Shown here: positions 27,067 through 36,548 of the stretch, piece by piece
Numbering within the stretch: the stretch's first letter is position 1
Layout of the letters: each line of letters starts with the position of its first letter
Source: Desulfopila sp. IMCC35008
GTDB taxonomy: Bacteria; Desulfobacterota; Desulfobulbia; Desulfobulbales; Desulfocapsaceae
Length of the DNA: 64,000 nt
Assembly: GCF_010646885.2 (NCBI RefSeq)
Contig: NZ_CP050700.1
Coordinates: forward strand, 5,276,001-5,340,000
Reading direction: 5' to 3'
Program-made: the position numbers and the translations under genes
Notes under the pieces: model-generated
Database searches by the model: none
The model's input: the letters and a program-made list of their open reading frames with translations, nothing else
What the model was told of the DNA's origin: nothing

Positions 27067-27315
27067 TAAGTACATCATAAACGAGATTACAGCTTGGAAA
27101 CGACAACACCCTTAGTTCTAAATGCAGCTGTCCCATACGTCAAATACATTTATCGGTTTAGTAAAAATAAATGCGCAAAAGAAAATAATTTCATGTCGTC
27201 AATACCGTTACACTCTATCCAACCTGACTATCTGTGTGGTATAACGAAAACAGTTTCATAAAAAGGATCACACTCCACCATCAATAACAGTGACATCCAT
27301 CATACTGAGGAACTT

Positions 27316-28386
27316 ATGAAAATCGGTATAATCGGCCTGCCGCAAGCGGGTAAAAAGACACTTTTCCAGACACTGACGGGGACAGAACTGCGGGAACAGG
27401 GAGGCAGCCCCAAGCCAGTACCTGGCACTGCGGACATCCGGGACCAACGATTTGACAGGCTGGTCGCCATGTACAATCCGGTTAAAGAGACCCGGGCCCG
27501 GCTCGACCTCGTCCTGTTGCCGAAGATTGAAAAGGAGACTATATCCAAGGGCGATATTTTCAAGGACATCAGCGACGTGGACGCAATCTGTCACGTTATT
27601 CGAGCCTTTGAGGATGACGCGATTTATCATGAATCCGGTTCGGTTGATCCGCTGAGGGATGCGGAAATGGTCAACTCTGAACTGTTGATGCACGACCAGA
27701 TCTTTGTCGAAAAAAGAATCGAACGGCTTGAGATCCAGCTCAAGAAAATCAGGGATGACAAACAGGTCAAGGAACTCGCCCTGTTGCAAAGGATGCTCGC
27801 CCACCTTGAAGAAGAAAGCCCCCTGCGGCTGATGGAACTTGATGACGACGAAGATCTAATGATCCGGAGTTACCCGTTTATTACCACCAAAGAGCTGATT
27901 CTGGCTTTTAACGTTGCCGAGGATCAACTTGCCGATAACTCGATCCTTGAAGGAGTCGAGGCAATGTGCAGCAAGGAAAAAGTCGAGGCGATGCTGGTCT
28001 CCGCTCAGGTAGAGTCGGAAATAGCCCAGCTCGACAGTGATGAAGAGAAAGAAGAATTCATGCACGATCTTGGTATTGAAGAGCCTGCCCTGGAGGTGCT
28101 CACTAAACTTTGCCTGAGAGCTCTTGGCCGCATATCCTTTTTCACGGTCGGCCCGGAAGAGGTGCACCAATGGCTGGTCCGGCTGAACTCTCCTGCACCC
28201 GTTGCCGCCGGTGCCATCCACTCGGACCTGCAACGTGGCTTTATCCGGGCCGAAGTCATGAAGTACGATGAACTTATCGAGCACGGGAGTGAGGCTGAGC
28301 TGAAAAAACTTGGCAAGATGTATTTGCAGGGTAAGGATTATATCGTGGTAGACGGCGACATCCTCAATATCCGCTTCAAGGTGTAA
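27316..28386 (+). CDS. YchF/Obg-family-like protein with degenerate nucleotide-binding motifs
   Basis: A 356-residue relative of the translation-associated ATPase YchF/OLA1 (usual length about 363). The C-terminal third is well preserved: 'LGRISFFTVGPEEVHQWLVR', 'AAGAIHSDLQRGFIRAEVM' and 'GKDYIVVDGDILNIRF' are the TGS/DUF933 marks. The N-terminal G domain is altered. The P-loop reads G7-LPQA-G12-K13-K14-T15, with Lys where Ser is expected. The stretch that should hold the G3 motif DxxG reads 'LDLVLLPKIEKETISKGD', with no DxxG. A helical coiled-coil insert is retained. It is likely a paralog with lost or changed hydrolysis. No linked gene explains its role. Confidence 0.82.
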   Translation: MKIGIIGLPQAGKKTLFQTLTGTELREQGGSPKPVPGTADIRDQRFDRLVAMYNPVKETRARLDLVLLPKIEKETISKGDIFKDISDVDAICHVIRAFEDDAIYHESGSVDPLRDAEMVNSELLMHDQIFVEKRIERLEIQLKKIRDDKQVKELALLQRMLAHLEEESPLRLMELDDDEDLMIRSYPFITTKELILAFNVAEDQLADNSILEGVEAMCSKEKVEAMLVSAQVESEIAQLDSDEEKEEFMHDLGIEEPALEVLTKLCLRALGRISFFTVGPEEVHQWLVRLNSPAPVAAGAIHSDLQRGFIRAEVMKYDELIEHGSEAELKKLGKMYLQGKDYIVVDGDILNIRFKV

Positions 28387-28482
28387 CCAGAACTTCTCAG
28401 CAACCTTGTGTCGATTTGGGTCAGGTCCCTTCAAAATATCATTTTGGTACTCATAGCAACTCTTTAAACAAAGGAGTCCCCA

Positions 28483-29724
28483 ATGAAAACCAAAACAATA
28501 ATGGCTACAGCTGTACTTTTCCTGTGCACGGTCTGCGGGAAGGTTCTTGCTGATGGACCGGCCCAGAATCCGGCAAGTCTTACCGATATAATCACCAAGG
28601 GCACGCTGAAGGCTACAATTAAAACTCTCTATTACCAGCACGATTTCGATACAGACACACCTGACTGGTCAACCCTGGCCATCGGTGGGAACCTTGGCTT
28701 TGAAACCGCCCCCCTTTACGGCTTTTCTGCCGGTATCGGTGTCAAGACCAGTCAGGGAGACCTGCTTGATGACGACGAAGTGTACCGGGGTTTGTTGGCC
28801 ATTGGTGATACACCCGAAGATGATGAAAGCTATACGGAGCTTGATGAGTACTTTCTCCGTTACAGTCATTGGGGCACGATCGTCACTTTCGGTGCCCAGC
28901 CCCTTAACACCCCGTGGGTTGAGGGATATGACATCAGAATGACACCAAAGAAATACCGGGGGCTGACGCTTCAAAATAACTCCCTTAAAAATCTTGAGCT
29001 GCAGGGATTCTACATTCAGGACTGGCTCGACTGGACCTCCGAGGATTGGCAATCCATCACAGCCGGTCTCTCAGGTAACGAGGCAAACGATGAGGGCATG
29101 ATCGGTGGTGGTGCCGTCTGGAATGCAATGGATAATCTAAAACTGCAGGTCTGGGATTATTACTACAACGAAACACTCAATAATCTATACCTGCGGGCCG
29201 ACTACAGTGCCACATTTGGCAACGATTTGACCTTCGATGCCAACATCCGCTATCTGGACCAGAGTGATGCCGGTGAAGCCCTGGCCGGCGCTTTAGACAC
29301 CTACCAAGGCGGTGGCGAAATCTCACTGAGCGGTTTCGACGCCAAACTATCCCTCTATTATGGCGAAAACGGTGACGACGCAATCGCAGCCCCATTCGGC
29401 GGCCATAAAATTGCCATTATGCACGTCAACAACCTGTCCAGGGCTGAAGAAAAAATCTATGCGGCCAAACTTTCCTACTCGTTTAAAGCATTTGGGGCAC
29501 CGGGGCTTTCCGCCTATATTTTTTACGGCTCTTTCGACACCCCGGATACCGGAGCAAACGCTTCAGCAGATATCGACGAGTTCAACTTCGATCTTCAATA
29601 TACGTTCGGCGGCTGGTTCGAGCACTGCAGTGTCAGGCTCCGGCACGCCATTGTTGACGCGGATGAGAGTGTGGGCGGTGAGGATCTGACCGACACCCGG
29701 CTCTACCTGGTCTATAAATTCTGA
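28483..29724 (+). CDS. OprD/OprB-like outer-membrane porin
   Basis: A 413-residue protein with a signal peptide ('MATAVLFLCTVCGKVLADG' region, in parts) and an alternating beta-strand pattern throughout. It ends in an aromatic residue ('LYLVYKF'), as expected for a beta barrel inserted by BAM. The segment 'LGFETAPLYGFSAGIGVKT' and 'GAQPLNTPWVEGYDIRM' resemble the Opr-type porin family, which admits small peptides or amino acids. The ATG follows AAAGGAG. It precedes the peptide ABC transporter by 309 bp on the same strand, so it may supply substrate to it. Confidence 0.75.
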   Translation: MKTKTIMATAVLFLCTVCGKVLADGPAQNPASLTDIITKGTLKATIKTLYYQHDFDTDTPDWSTLAIGGNLGFETAPLYGFSAGIGVKTSQGDLLDDDEVYRGLLAIGDTPEDDESYTELDEYFLRYSHWGTIVTFGAQPLNTPWVEGYDIRMTPKKYRGLTLQNNSLKNLELQGFYIQDWLDWTSEDWQSITAGLSGNEANDEGMIGGGAVWNAMDNLKLQVWDYYYNETLNNLYLRADYSATFGNDLTFDANIRYLDQSDAGEALAGALDTYQGGGEISLSGFDAKLSLYYGENGDDAIAAPFGGHKIAIMHVNNLSRAEEKIYAAKLSYSFKAFGAPGLSAYIFYGSFDTPDTGANASADIDEFNFDLQYTFGGWFEHCSVRLRHAIVDADESVGGEDLTDTRLYLVYKF

Positions 29725-30033
29725 TCGGAACAGTTTCAGTTATAAGGGCGAGCCATCCGAAAATCGATTCACGATTCACCATTTAATACTTCCCATTTCT
29801 CACAAATATGTATTAATACAAGGACAGTTTTACTTTTCCGTAAAAACCTGAAGTCCCTGAAGTCACAGTACAAGCACAGACAAACAGGGAGTTGGGTTCA
29901 ATAACGGAAACCCGGTTTACATGGAACGCAGTTTGCAGTTTGGCCGTACCCTCCTTTAACTTGTGAGGAGGGATCGTGAAAGCAGGTCATCTTGAATTTG
30001 GAACCATCAACCCACCACCCAAAGGAGACAAAC
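29725..30033 (+). promoter_or_regulatory. 309-bp leader region of the peptide transporter
   Basis: AT-rich first half, then a hairpin CCCTCC / GGAGGG (29949-29954, 29967-29972). The right arm forms a strong ribosome-site-like GAGGAGGG five bases ahead of a GTG at 29976. A short out-of-frame reading frame from that GTG would run past the binding-protein start. It could be a leader peptide or chance. The real start of the next gene uses AAAGGAG at 30021. Confidence 0.4.
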
Positions 30034-31614
30034 ATGAAAAAGCTGTTCCTGTTTGCGTTTGCCCTCATGTTTTTTGCGGTCCAGCTTGCCCAGGCAGGCA
30101 CCCCGAAAGACACCCTGGTCATGGCGTCACAGATCGACGACATTATCACCCTTGATCCTGCCGAGATCTTTGAGTTCTCGGGAGCCGAGTATGCAGCCAA
30201 CGCCTACGACCGGCTGATCAATTACGACGTTGATAACGTCAGCGACATCTATGGCGGAATTGCAGAAAGCTGGACCATCTCGGACAACGGCCTGGTCTTC
30301 ACCTTCAAGATCAGAAAAGACATCACCTTCGCTTCCGGCAATAAGCTTACTGCGGACGATGTAGTCTACTCCCTGCAGCGTGTAGTGCTGCTGGACAAAT
30401 CCCCGGCCTTTATCCTGACCCAGTTCGGTTTCACCCCTGACAACGTCAAGGACACCATCAAGAAGATAGACGATTATACGGTTGCCATCACCATCGACAA
30501 GCCATACGCCCCCACATTCTTCCTTTACTGTCTCACCTCCACAGCTGGATCAGTCGTGGATATGAAGGAAGTACAGTCTCATGAGAAAGACGGCGATATG
30601 GGCTACGGCTGGCTCAAGACCGGATATGCCGGATCCGGGCCTTTCAAGCTGAAGAACTGGAAGCCATCCGAGACCCTCATTTACGAGCGTAATGACAATT
30701 ATTGGGGAGAAAAAGCCAAGCTCAAGCGTATCATCACCCGGCACATTTCCGAGTCATCAACCCAGCGTCTGCTGCTGGAAAAAGGTGATGTCGATATCGC
30801 CCGTGACCTCGGTCCGGATGACATCAAGGGCCTTGCAGGAAATAATGATATAAAAATTCGCAAAAAAGCAAAAGGCGCAGTCTGGTATCTCGGTCTGAAC
30901 CAGAAAAATGAATACCTGCAGAAACCGCAGGTTCGCCAGGCGTTGAAGTACCTTATCGACTACAAAGGTATGGAATCCACCATTCTCGATGGCGCGGCCA
31001 CCGTCCATCAGGCCTTCCTGCCCAAGGGCTTCCTCGGCGCATTGGAAGAGACCCCGTTTACATTAGACGTGGAAAAAGCAAAGGCATTGCTGAAAGAAGC
31101 CGGACTTGAAAACGGTTTCACCGTAACTATGGATACCCGGAACACTGAGCCGACCACCTCTATGGCCCTGGCCATCCAGGCGACATTTGCCCAGGCGGGC
31201 ATCAAGCTCGAAATCATCCCGGGTGAAGGCAAGCAGACACTGACCAAGTACCGTGCCCGTAACCACGACATCTATATCGGACGCTGGGGACCGGACTATA
31301 TGGATCCGCACACAAATGCCGACACCTTTGCCCGCAACCCGAACAACGCCGACGATGCCAAGTCCAAGCCTCTCGCATGGCGTAACGCCTGGGATATCCC
31401 GGAAATGACCCAAAAGGCGGACGCTGCCGTGCTGGAAAAAGACACCAAAAAACGAGCCGAAATGTATCTCGAACTCCAGCGTGAGCACCAGCAGGTCTCC
31501 CCGTTTGTCATCATGTTCCAGGATATCGAGATCCTTGGCAAGAGGGCCAATGTGGACGGCTTCGTTCTCGGACCGAGCTTTGACAGCAACTTCTACCAGT
31601 TCACCACTAAATAA
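30034..31614 (+). CDS. Periplasmic peptide-binding protein of an ABC transporter (SBP family 5)
   Basis: A 526-residue extracellular solute-binding protein, DppA/OppA type, that delivers peptides to the permease. Signal peptide 'FAFALMFFAVQLAQAG'. Family marks include 'LDPAEIFEFSGAEYAANAYDRLI' (in parts), 'TFKIRKDITFASGNKLTADDVVYSLQRV' (in parts) and 'SGPFKLKNWKPSETLIYERNDNYWG' (in parts). The ATG at 30034 has AAAGGAGACAAAC in front; an upstream TTG in frame was rejected. It is the first gene of a transporter operon followed by permeases and ATPases. The linked peptidase genes point to D-amino-acid-containing or murein peptides as cargo. Confidence 0.93.
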   Translation: MKKLFLFAFALMFFAVQLAQAGTPKDTLVMASQIDDIITLDPAEIFEFSGAEYAANAYDRLINYDVDNVSDIYGGIAESWTISDNGLVFTFKIRKDITFASGNKLTADDVVYSLQRVVLLDKSPAFILTQFGFTPDNVKDTIKKIDDYTVAITIDKPYAPTFFLYCLTSTAGSVVDMKEVQSHEKDGDMGYGWLKTGYAGSGPFKLKNWKPSETLIYERNDNYWGEKAKLKRIITRHISESSTQRLLLEKGDVDIARDLGPDDIKGLAGNNDIKIRKKAKGAVWYLGLNQKNEYLQKPQVRQALKYLIDYKGMESTILDGAATVHQAFLPKGFLGALEETPFTLDVEKAKALLKEAGLENGFTVTMDTRNTEPTTSMALAIQATFAQAGIKLEIIPGEGKQTLTKYRARNHDIYIGRWGPDYMDPHTNADTFARNPNNADDAKSKPLAWRNAWDIPEMTQKADAAVLEKDTKKRAEMYLELQREHQQVSPFVIMFQDIEILGKRANVDGFVLGPSFDSNFYQFTTK

Positions 31615-31630
31615 GAACTTGATTAGTCTT

Positions 31631-31667
31631 GTTGCGGACTGATTAACCCGGTCCGCAACCCGTTTTT
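31631..31667 (+). terminator. Intrinsic terminator/attenuator between binding-protein and permease genes
   Basis: Perfect 9-bp stem GTTGCGGAC / GTCCGCAAC (31631-31639, 31651-31659) followed by CCGTTTTT. Right after it is a second small hairpin GCCCCGAC-CA-GTCGGGGC (31677-31694). Partial termination here would give more binding protein than permease, as is usual for such operons. Confidence 0.75.
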
Positions 31668-31718
31668 AAATGCTCTGCCCCGACCAGTCGGGGCGGACTC
31701 TCAGTATCTCAAGGCATT

Positions 31719-32759
31719 ATGCTGCAAAAGCTTACGAAACGCCGCCTGCTGAAAGCTATTCGTCAGACACTCCGGGTGTTGACTGTCGTTGCCATCACTT
31801 TTTTCGGACTGCTCCTCATCACTTTTCTCATTGGCCGCGTGGTTCCCATCGACCCTGTCCTGGCAGTGGTCGGTGACAAGGCATCACCGGAGGTTTATGA
31901 AAAAGCCCGTATCGCCATGGGATTGCATCTGCCTCTCTGGCAACAGTTCCTGATTTACATCAGTAACGTCCTGCAGGGTGATCTCGGGACCTCCGTCCTT
32001 ACCGCCAAACCGGTGACCGAGGATATTCTTCGTGTATTCCCCGCCACCATTGAGCTGGCGGTTACGGCAACTATTTTCGGCGTTCTGGTCGGTATACCGC
32101 TGGGTGTCTTTTCAGCTGTAAACCGGGACAGTTTCCTGGACCATATAACCAGGGTGATCGGCTTGCTCGGCTACTCCCTGCCTATTTTCTGGCTCGGCCT
32201 CATGGCTCTCATGGTCTTTTACGCCCGCCTCGACTGGCTCCCCGGTCCCGGCAGGGTTGACGTCTTTTATGAAGACATTGTCGATCCGGTAACCGGTATC
32301 ATGATTATTGACTGCATAATCGCAAAAGAATGGGAGATCATGAGAAATGCGATATGGCACGTCATCCTGCCTGCGCTTTTGCTCGGCTATTACTCTATGG
32401 CGTATCTCTCTAGAATGACACGATCTTTCATGATCGAGCAGTTACGCCAGGAATACGTACTTACGGCGCGGGTCAAGGGAGTAGCCGAATGGAAAGTAAT
32501 ATGGGGCCATGCGCTTGGCAACTGCGCCATCCCGCTAATCACTGTGGTCGCTCTCAGTTTTGGCGGCCTGTTGGAAGGTTCTGTTCTGACCGAGACGGTC
32601 TTTTCATGGCCCGGGCTCGGTCTTTATCTCACGAACTCCCTGCTCAACGCAGACATGAACGCCGTGCTTGGATCGACCATCGTGGTCGGTTCCATATTTC
32701 TGGGTGTCAACCTTCTGTCCGATTTCCTTTATAAGGTCATGGACCCCAGGGCGAGATAA
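31719..32759 (+). CDS. dppB: Peptide ABC transporter permease, DppB type
   Basis: A 346-residue inner-membrane permease with the family N-terminal 'FFGLLLITFLIGRVVPIDPV', then 'LHLPLWQQFLIYISNVLQGDLGTS' (in parts), and the EAA loop 'VLTARVKGVAEWKVIWGHALGNCAIPLI' (in parts), which contacts the ATPase. The C-terminal segment reads 'VFSWPGLGLYLTNSLLNAD'. The ATG is at 31719 with AAGG upstream. It forms a heterodimer with the DppC-type permease downstream, from which it is separated by a REP-like palindrome. Confidence 0.93.
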   Translation: MLQKLTKRRLLKAIRQTLRVLTVVAITFFGLLLITFLIGRVVPIDPVLAVVGDKASPEVYEKARIAMGLHLPLWQQFLIYISNVLQGDLGTSVLTAKPVTEDILRVFPATIELAVTATIFGVLVGIPLGVFSAVNRDSFLDHITRVIGLLGYSLPIFWLGLMALMVFYARLDWLPGPGRVDVFYEDIVDPVTGIMIIDCIIAKEWEIMRNAIWHVILPALLLGYYSMAYLSRMTRSFMIEQLRQEYVLTARVKGVAEWKVIWGHALGNCAIPLITVVALSFGGLLEGSVLTETVFSWPGLGLYLTNSLLNADMNAVLGSTIVVGSIFLGVNLLSDFLYKVMDPRAR

Positions 32760-32775
32760 ACTTCATACCGAAACC

Positions 32776-32799
32776 GGGGTCAGGCTTAAGCCTGACCCC
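32776..32799. repeat. REP-like palindrome, copy 1
   Basis: Perfect 24-bp palindrome: arm GGGGTCAGGCTT plus its reverse complement. Identical to the copy at 58287. It sits in the 83-bp gap between the two permease genes, so it would be transcribed as a hairpin within the operon. Confidence 0.8.
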
Positions 32800-32842
32800 T
32801 CGTGCGGATAATGGCTGAACATATGGAAAACTTTCTTTATTT

Positions 32843-33763
32843 ATGACACAACAACCACCAAAATTTACCAGGACCAAGGCATGGCTGCTGACAGACACCC
32901 CGGACTCTGCTTTCCAGGCAGCGTCCGGCAGGTTTTATCTGGGTCTTCTTGAGTTTTTCCGAAACAAACTGGCCGTTATCGGCCTCATCATTATTGTTGC
33001 GCTCATCCTGACAGCTCTCTTTGCCCCACAGATTGCTCCATTCGACCCAGTGATCACAGACCTGGCCAACAGACTGCAACCGCTCTCCGGTGATCATTGG
33101 TTCGGCACCGATGAAATGGGCAGGGATATCTTTTCCAGAATTGTCTGGGGATCACGGCTTACACTTTACGTCATCCTTCTGGTAGCTGTTATTGCCGCCC
33201 CTGTAGGTATCCTGGTCGGGACAGCCGCAGGATATTTCGGAGGTGCCATCGACACCGTGCTGATGCGTATCACCGATATTTTCCTCGCCTTCCCCAAGCT
33301 TATTCTGGCGCTTGCTTTTGTGGCTGCGCTAGGGCCTGGAATTGAGAACGCCATTATCGCCATTGCAATAACCTCCTGGCCACCCTACGCGCGAATCGCC
33401 CGGGCCGAGACCATCACCGTCAGGAACTCCGATTTTATCCGCGCAATCAGGCTGCAGGGAGCAGGACCGATCCGCATTATAACCAAACATATCATGCCGC
33501 TCTGCATGTCTTCACTGATCGTCCGGGTCACCCTCGACATGGCAGGCATTATCTTAACAGCAGCAGGGCTCGGCTTTTTGGGACTCGGCGCCCAGCCACC
33601 CTCACCGGAATGGGGCGCCATGACTTCTGCCGGACGCGCCTTTATCCTCGACCAGTGGTGGCTGATCACCATGCCGGGCACGGCCATTTTTGTGGTCAGC
33701 CTGGCCTTCAACCTGCTGGGTGACGGCCTGCGGGAAGTCCTCGACCCCAAAAGCGACAGTTAA
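32843..33763 (+). CDS. dppC: Peptide ABC transporter permease, DppC type
   Basis: A 306-residue permease with the typical N-terminal cytoplasmic stretch, first membrane helix 'LAVIGLIIIVALILTALFAPQIAPFDP' (in parts), the motif 'HWFGTDEMGRDIFSRIVWGSRLTLYV' (in parts) that defines DppC/OppC proteins, and the EAA loop 'FIRAIRLQGAGPIRIITKHIMP' (in parts). It ends 'DGLREVLDPK'. The ATPase gene follows after 5 bp. Confidence 0.94.
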   Translation: MTQQPPKFTRTKAWLLTDTPDSAFQAASGRFYLGLLEFFRNKLAVIGLIIIVALILTALFAPQIAPFDPVITDLANRLQPLSGDHWFGTDEMGRDIFSRIVWGSRLTLYVILLVAVIAAPVGILVGTAAGYFGGAIDTVLMRITDIFLAFPKLILALAFVAALGPGIENAIIAIAITSWPPYARIARAETITVRNSDFIRAIRLQGAGPIRIITKHIMPLCMSSLIVRVTLDMAGIILTAAGLGFLGLGAQPPSPEWGAMTSAGRAFILDQWWLITMPGTAIFVVSLAFNLLGDGLREVLDPKSDS

Positions 33764-33768
33764 CAGTT

Positions 33769-34632
33769 ATGGAAAAGACACTGCTTACCATCAACAATCT
33801 CTCAGTCACCTTTCCCTCACCTAAGGGAGAGGTACAGGCCGTGCGAAACGTCAGTTTTTCCATGGGCCGGGAAAAAATCGGTATCGTTGGCGAATCCGGT
33901 TCCGGCAAATCAGTTACCGGCAGGGCGGTACTTCAGCTCCTGCCACCTTATGCACAGGTGAAAGCGGACGAAATCAGCTACCAGGGACAAAACCTCCTCT
34001 CTTTGAGCGAAAAGGAGATGCGCCACATCCGCGGCCTGGGTATTTCCATGGTCATGCAGGACCCAAAATATTCCCTCAATCCGGTCCGCACTGTTGGCAG
34101 GCAAATCAGGGAGGCCTATACTATCCACCATAAGGTTCCGAAAAAGGAGGCGAGAGAGAAGACATTGAGAATGCTGGAAGCGGTCCGGATCCGTAACCCG
34201 GAACAGGTCTACCGTCTCTTTCCCCATGAAGTATCAGGTGGCATGGGCCAGCGCATCATGATCGCCATGATGCTGATCCCCGAACCGAGCCTGCTTATTG
34301 CCGATGAACCGACCTCAGCTCTAGATGTAACGGTGCAGTTGCAGGTGCTGGCGATACTCGACGACTTGGTCAGTCAACGGGGCATGGGCCTTGTATTTAT
34401 CTCACATGACCTCGAACTTGTTTCCTCCTTCTGCGACAAGATTATTATCATGTATGGCGGACAGATCATGGAAGTGGTCGAGGCGGCTGAACTCCATAAC
34501 TCAACTCACCCGTACACCCGGGGTCTGCTGAGCTGCCTGCCGAAGATAGACGGCGACAGGGCTCCCCTTCCGATCCTCCAACGCGACGAGGCGTGGCTTG
34601 ATGCCGTCAGTATTCCGCCAGTCGGAGTATAA
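33769..34632 (+). CDS. dppD: Peptide ABC transporter ATPase, DppD type
   Basis: A 287-residue ABC ATPase. Walker A is 'GESGSGKSVTG', the Q-loop is 'MVMQDPKYSLNPV', the signature is 'VSGGMGQRIMIA' (GMGQR is the usual DppD/OppD variant) and Walker B is 'LLIADEPTSALD', followed by the H-loop 'ISHDL'. The C-terminal 'HPYTRGLLSCLPKIDG' is the OppD/DppD C-terminal extension. This extension often carries Cys ligands for an Fe-S cluster, but that set is incomplete here. It pairs with the next gene. Confidence 0.94.
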   Translation: MEKTLLTINNLSVTFPSPKGEVQAVRNVSFSMGREKIGIVGESGSGKSVTGRAVLQLLPPYAQVKADEISYQGQNLLSLSEKEMRHIRGLGISMVMQDPKYSLNPVRTVGRQIREAYTIHHKVPKKEAREKTLRMLEAVRIRNPEQVYRLFPHEVSGGMGQRIMIAMMLIPEPSLLIADEPTSALDVTVQLQVLAILDDLVSQRGMGLVFISHDLELVSSFCDKIIIMYGGQIMEVVEAAELHNSTHPYTRGLLSCLPKIDGDRAPLPILQRDEAWLDAVSIPPVGV

Positions 34633-34636
34633 TATT

Positions 34637-35410
34637 ATGTTACAGGTACAAAACCTCAACGTCATTTTCGGCCACGGCGCAGACAAGAACCACGCGGTCA
34701 AAGATGTCTCCTTCTCCGTTGCTAAAGGGGAGAGTTTCGGCCTGGTCGGGGAATCCGGTTCCGGGAAATCGACGGTACTTAATTGCATCTCTGGCCTTCT
34801 GACCAACTGGCACGGTTCCATCGATATAGAAAATACCGCGGTCCAACATAAACGGCATATGTCATTTTACCGGAAGGTCCAGATGGTCTTCCAGGACCCA
34901 TACGCCTCACTCCACCCGAGGCACACTATCGACCGCACCTTGAAAGAGCCAATTGCCATCCACAAGATCGGTGACGCCAACCGGAGGGTTGAAAAGGTCT
35001 TAAGAGAAGTAGGACTTGGTCCGCAGTTCCGGTTTCGTTACCCTCACCAGCTCTCGGGTGGCCAGCGGCAGCGGGTGGCGGTGGCCCGGGCCCTGATCCT
35101 GGAACCGGAGATCATCCTGCTTGACGAACCCACCTCTGCCCTCGATGTTTCCATCCAGGCCGAAGTGTTGAATCTCCTTCAGGATATCCGTCAGGAACGT
35201 AATCTCACCTATGTCCTGGTAAGCCACGACCTGGCCGTTGTTTCCCATATGTGCGACACAATCTCAGTCATGAATCACGGTGAGACCGTGGAAATAATTA
35301 ACAGGAACCAGCTGCAGACAGGGGAGCTGAAAGAGAATTATACCCGTCAGCTGCTGGTGGCAAGCAAGGGGTACAACCGCTCCGCCATTGATCAATTCGA
35401 GGATTTCTAA
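34637..35410 (+). CDS. dppF: Peptide ABC transporter ATPase, DppF type
   Basis: A 257-residue ABC ATPase and partner of the DppD-type subunit. Walker A 'GESGSGKSTVLN', Q-loop 'MVFQDPYASLHPRHTI', signature 'LSGGQRQRVAVARAL', Walker B 'IILLDEPTSALD', H-loop 'VSHDL'. I placed the start at the ATG at 34637 with GGAG nine bases upstream; a longer frame overlaps the previous gene. The C-terminus is shorter than typical DppF. Confidence 0.94.
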   Translation: MLQVQNLNVIFGHGADKNHAVKDVSFSVAKGESFGLVGESGSGKSTVLNCISGLLTNWHGSIDIENTAVQHKRHMSFYRKVQMVFQDPYASLHPRHTIDRTLKEPIAIHKIGDANRRVEKVLREVGLGPQFRFRYPHQLSGGQRQRVAVARALILEPEIILLDEPTSALDVSIQAEVLNLLQDIRQERNLTYVLVSHDLAVVSHMCDTISVMNHGETVEIINRNQLQTGELKENYTRQLLVASKGYNRSAIDQFEDF

Positions 35411-35422
35411 ACACCATTCCCC

Positions 35423-36493
35423 ATGAAACTCACTGACATTACAAGCAGGACGGTATCGATCCCCCTCAGCACCCCCTTCAGGACGGCCCTTCGCACCGTC
35501 ACCAGCATGGAAAACGTACTGGTTGAGGTACACAGCGACAGTGGCCTTACCGGTTTTGGCAGTGCAGCCCCGGCTACGGTGATTACCGGGGAAACGGTGG
35601 CCTCCATAACCGGTGGTGTCGATCACCTCCGTGACCATCTGCGAGGGATGGATATCACCGCATACGAAGCCCTTTTCAATACATTAAACGACTGCATAAT
35701 TGGTTGCATGTCGGCCAAGGCAGCGGTAGATATAGCAATCCATGATCTTCTCGCCAAGTCCCTGAATATTCCACTTTATAGATTCCTGGGTGGACCGGTG
35801 CGGGAAGTTGATACCGATATCACCATCAGTCTGGATGATCCTGCTGCCATGGCAGCCAAGAGCGGGGAGCGGGTCAAGCAGGGCTTCTCCACCCTGAAGA
35901 TAAAGGTCGGGGGAGATGTTGAAACGGATTTGGCCCGGTTGAAAAGTATTCGTGACTCCGTAGGAGATACTATCTGCATACGCATCGACGCCAACCAGGG
36001 CTGGACTCCCAAACAGGCGGTGCAGGTCGGACGCATGCTGGAAAGGGAAAACATTCAGGTTGAACTCATGGAACAACCCTGTGCAGCCCATGATCTTGAA
36101 GGACTCAGATTTGTTCGGGAGAACTGTTCTTTTCCAGTCTATGCAGACGAGAGCATGTTCTCACCCCGTGATGCCCTCCGCCTTGTTACCATGAAGGCGG
36201 TTGACGGCATGAATATAAAGCTGATGAAATGCGGTGGCATCTACAACGCCATAAAAATTGCCGCAATTGCCGACACAGCCGGCATCCCGTGTTTGATTGG
36301 CTCAATGATGGAGTGCAGCGTAAGTGTGGCGGCAGCCGCCCATCTGGCCGCCTCCAGGCGGAACATTGACAAATTCGACCTGGACGCACCCCTGTTCTGC
36401 AGTGTAAACCCTGCCAGGGGCGGCATTACCTACAGGGGATGCCGTATTGAATTCCCTGATTTACCGGGGCTTGGTATCAGCTCATATACCTAG
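35423..36493 (+). CDS. Enolase-superfamily dipeptide epimerase (L-Ala-D/L-Glu epimerase type)
   Basis: A 356-residue member of the muconate lactonising subgroup of the enolase superfamily. Catalytic and metal sites are visible: 'LKIKVGGD' (KxK), 'IRIDANQGW' (Asp), 'ELMEQPC' (Glu), 'VYADES' (Asp) and 'NIKLMKCGG' (Lys). The KxK plus distal Lys pair is that of 1,1-proton-transfer epimerases. AEE enzymes epimerise L-Ala-D-Glu to L-Ala-L-Glu in murein peptide salvage. The setting, after a peptide importer and before D-peptidases, supports that. Substrate specificity could instead be another dipeptide. Confidence 0.82.
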   Translation: MKLTDITSRTVSIPLSTPFRTALRTVTSMENVLVEVHSDSGLTGFGSAAPATVITGETVASITGGVDHLRDHLRGMDITAYEALFNTLNDCIIGCMSAKAAVDIAIHDLLAKSLNIPLYRFLGGPVREVDTDITISLDDPAAMAAKSGERVKQGFSTLKIKVGGDVETDLARLKSIRDSVGDTICIRIDANQGWTPKQAVQVGRMLERENIQVELMEQPCAAHDLEGLRFVRENCSFPVYADESMFSPRDALRLVTMKAVDGMNIKLMKCGGIYNAIKIAAIADTAGIPCLIGSMMECSVSVAAAAHLAASRRNIDKFDLDAPLFCSVNPARGGITYRGCRIEFPDLPGLGISSYT

Positions 36494-36548
36494 TTTCCAT
36501 TCTAAGACCGGGTATTTCGAAGTCTACGCTTATCTGGTCCAGATTGAG

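Noticed and set aside
28418..28429. GGGTCAGGTCCC, similar to one arm of the REP-like repeat
   Set aside because: Only one arm with no matching partner; too short to call a copy.
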